DNA of 13,120 bases from Candidatus Kaiserbacteria bacterium (lineage in GTDB: Bacteria; Patescibacteriota; Minisyncoccia; Phycocordibacterales; UBA12088): NCBI GenBank assembly GCA_007116405.1, contig SKIN01000015.1, forward strand, positions 1 to 13,120, written 5' to 3'. Below are positions 13,111-13,120 of this stretch, piece after piece. Within the stretch, counting starts at the first letter, position 1. Every line of letters begins with the position of its first letter. The translations under genes and the position numbers were made by a program. The notes beneath the pieces are model-generated. The model ran no database searches. It was not told the origin of the DNA and saw nothing but the letters and a program-made list of their open reading frames with translations.

Positions 13111-13120
13111 ACCGATGAGA

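Noticed and set aside
12708..13118. A + strand reading frame with twice-repeated GAENRTRV and TTTVLHPD peptides
   Set aside because: It is the antisense translation of the two tRNA-Pro genes, a well-known annotation artefact, and runs across the minus-strand gene.
1..13120. Mobile elements, CRISPR arrays, prophage or defence genes
   Set aside because: No transposase or integrase, no spaced direct repeats and no terminal inverted repeats with target duplications were found.

Overview
The window looks like a piece of chromosome from a Candidate Phyla Radiation (Patescibacteria) bacterium, most likely a Parcubacteria-type lineage. This is inferred from the proteins and rests on no database search. 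The supporting traits are a very short ATP synthase epsilon subunit (77 aa, N-terminal domain only), a short delta subunit (133 aa), a membrane-anchored RND adaptor with a very long hairpin, no TolC-like partner gene, and almost no usable Shine-Dalgarno motifs. TGA serves as a normal stop (for example atpB), so the code is standard and not the UGA=Gly code of Gracilibacteria/Absconditabacteria. Base composition is moderately GC-rich, except for an AT-rich promoter patch at about 350-410.

Layout. 46-279 (-): a small helical protein of unknown function. 280-431: a divergent intergenic region with a near-consensus sigma70 promoter facing right and an imperfect palindrome between its -35 and -10 boxes. 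432-5616 (+): a two-gene efflux operon, a membrane-fusion (HlyD/AcrA-type) adaptor followed 7 nt later by an RND permease. The permease has an unusual ~150-residue C-terminal extension containing an extra signal-peptide-like helix and an extracytoplasmic domain. The permease converges on the end of the ATP synthase operon with only 10 nt between stop codons.

5627-11966 (-): a complete F1Fo ATP synthase operon in the classical order atpB-atpE-atpF-atpH-atpA-atpG-atpD-atpC (transcribed right to left). An extended -10 promoter is visible just upstream of atpB (12025-12053). All eight subunits are intact and the catalytic, arginine-finger, proton-channel Arg and c-ring Glu residues are present. 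The c subunit lacks the known Na+ ligands, so the enzyme should be proton-coupled. Two intergenic regions carry striking secondary structure. One is a 13-step hairpin immediately after atpB. The other is a tiled set of three hairpins (8251-8339) between atpA and atpG that could also be read as a ~95-nt antisense small RNA with its own promoter and terminator.

12068-12871 (-): a membrane-anchored exported protein of unknown function. 12923-13110 (-): two near-identical tRNA-Pro genes with anticodons CGG and GGG, separated by a terminator-like hairpin. No mobile element, CRISPR array or rRNA was seen, and no gene-free stretch exceeds about 150 nt.
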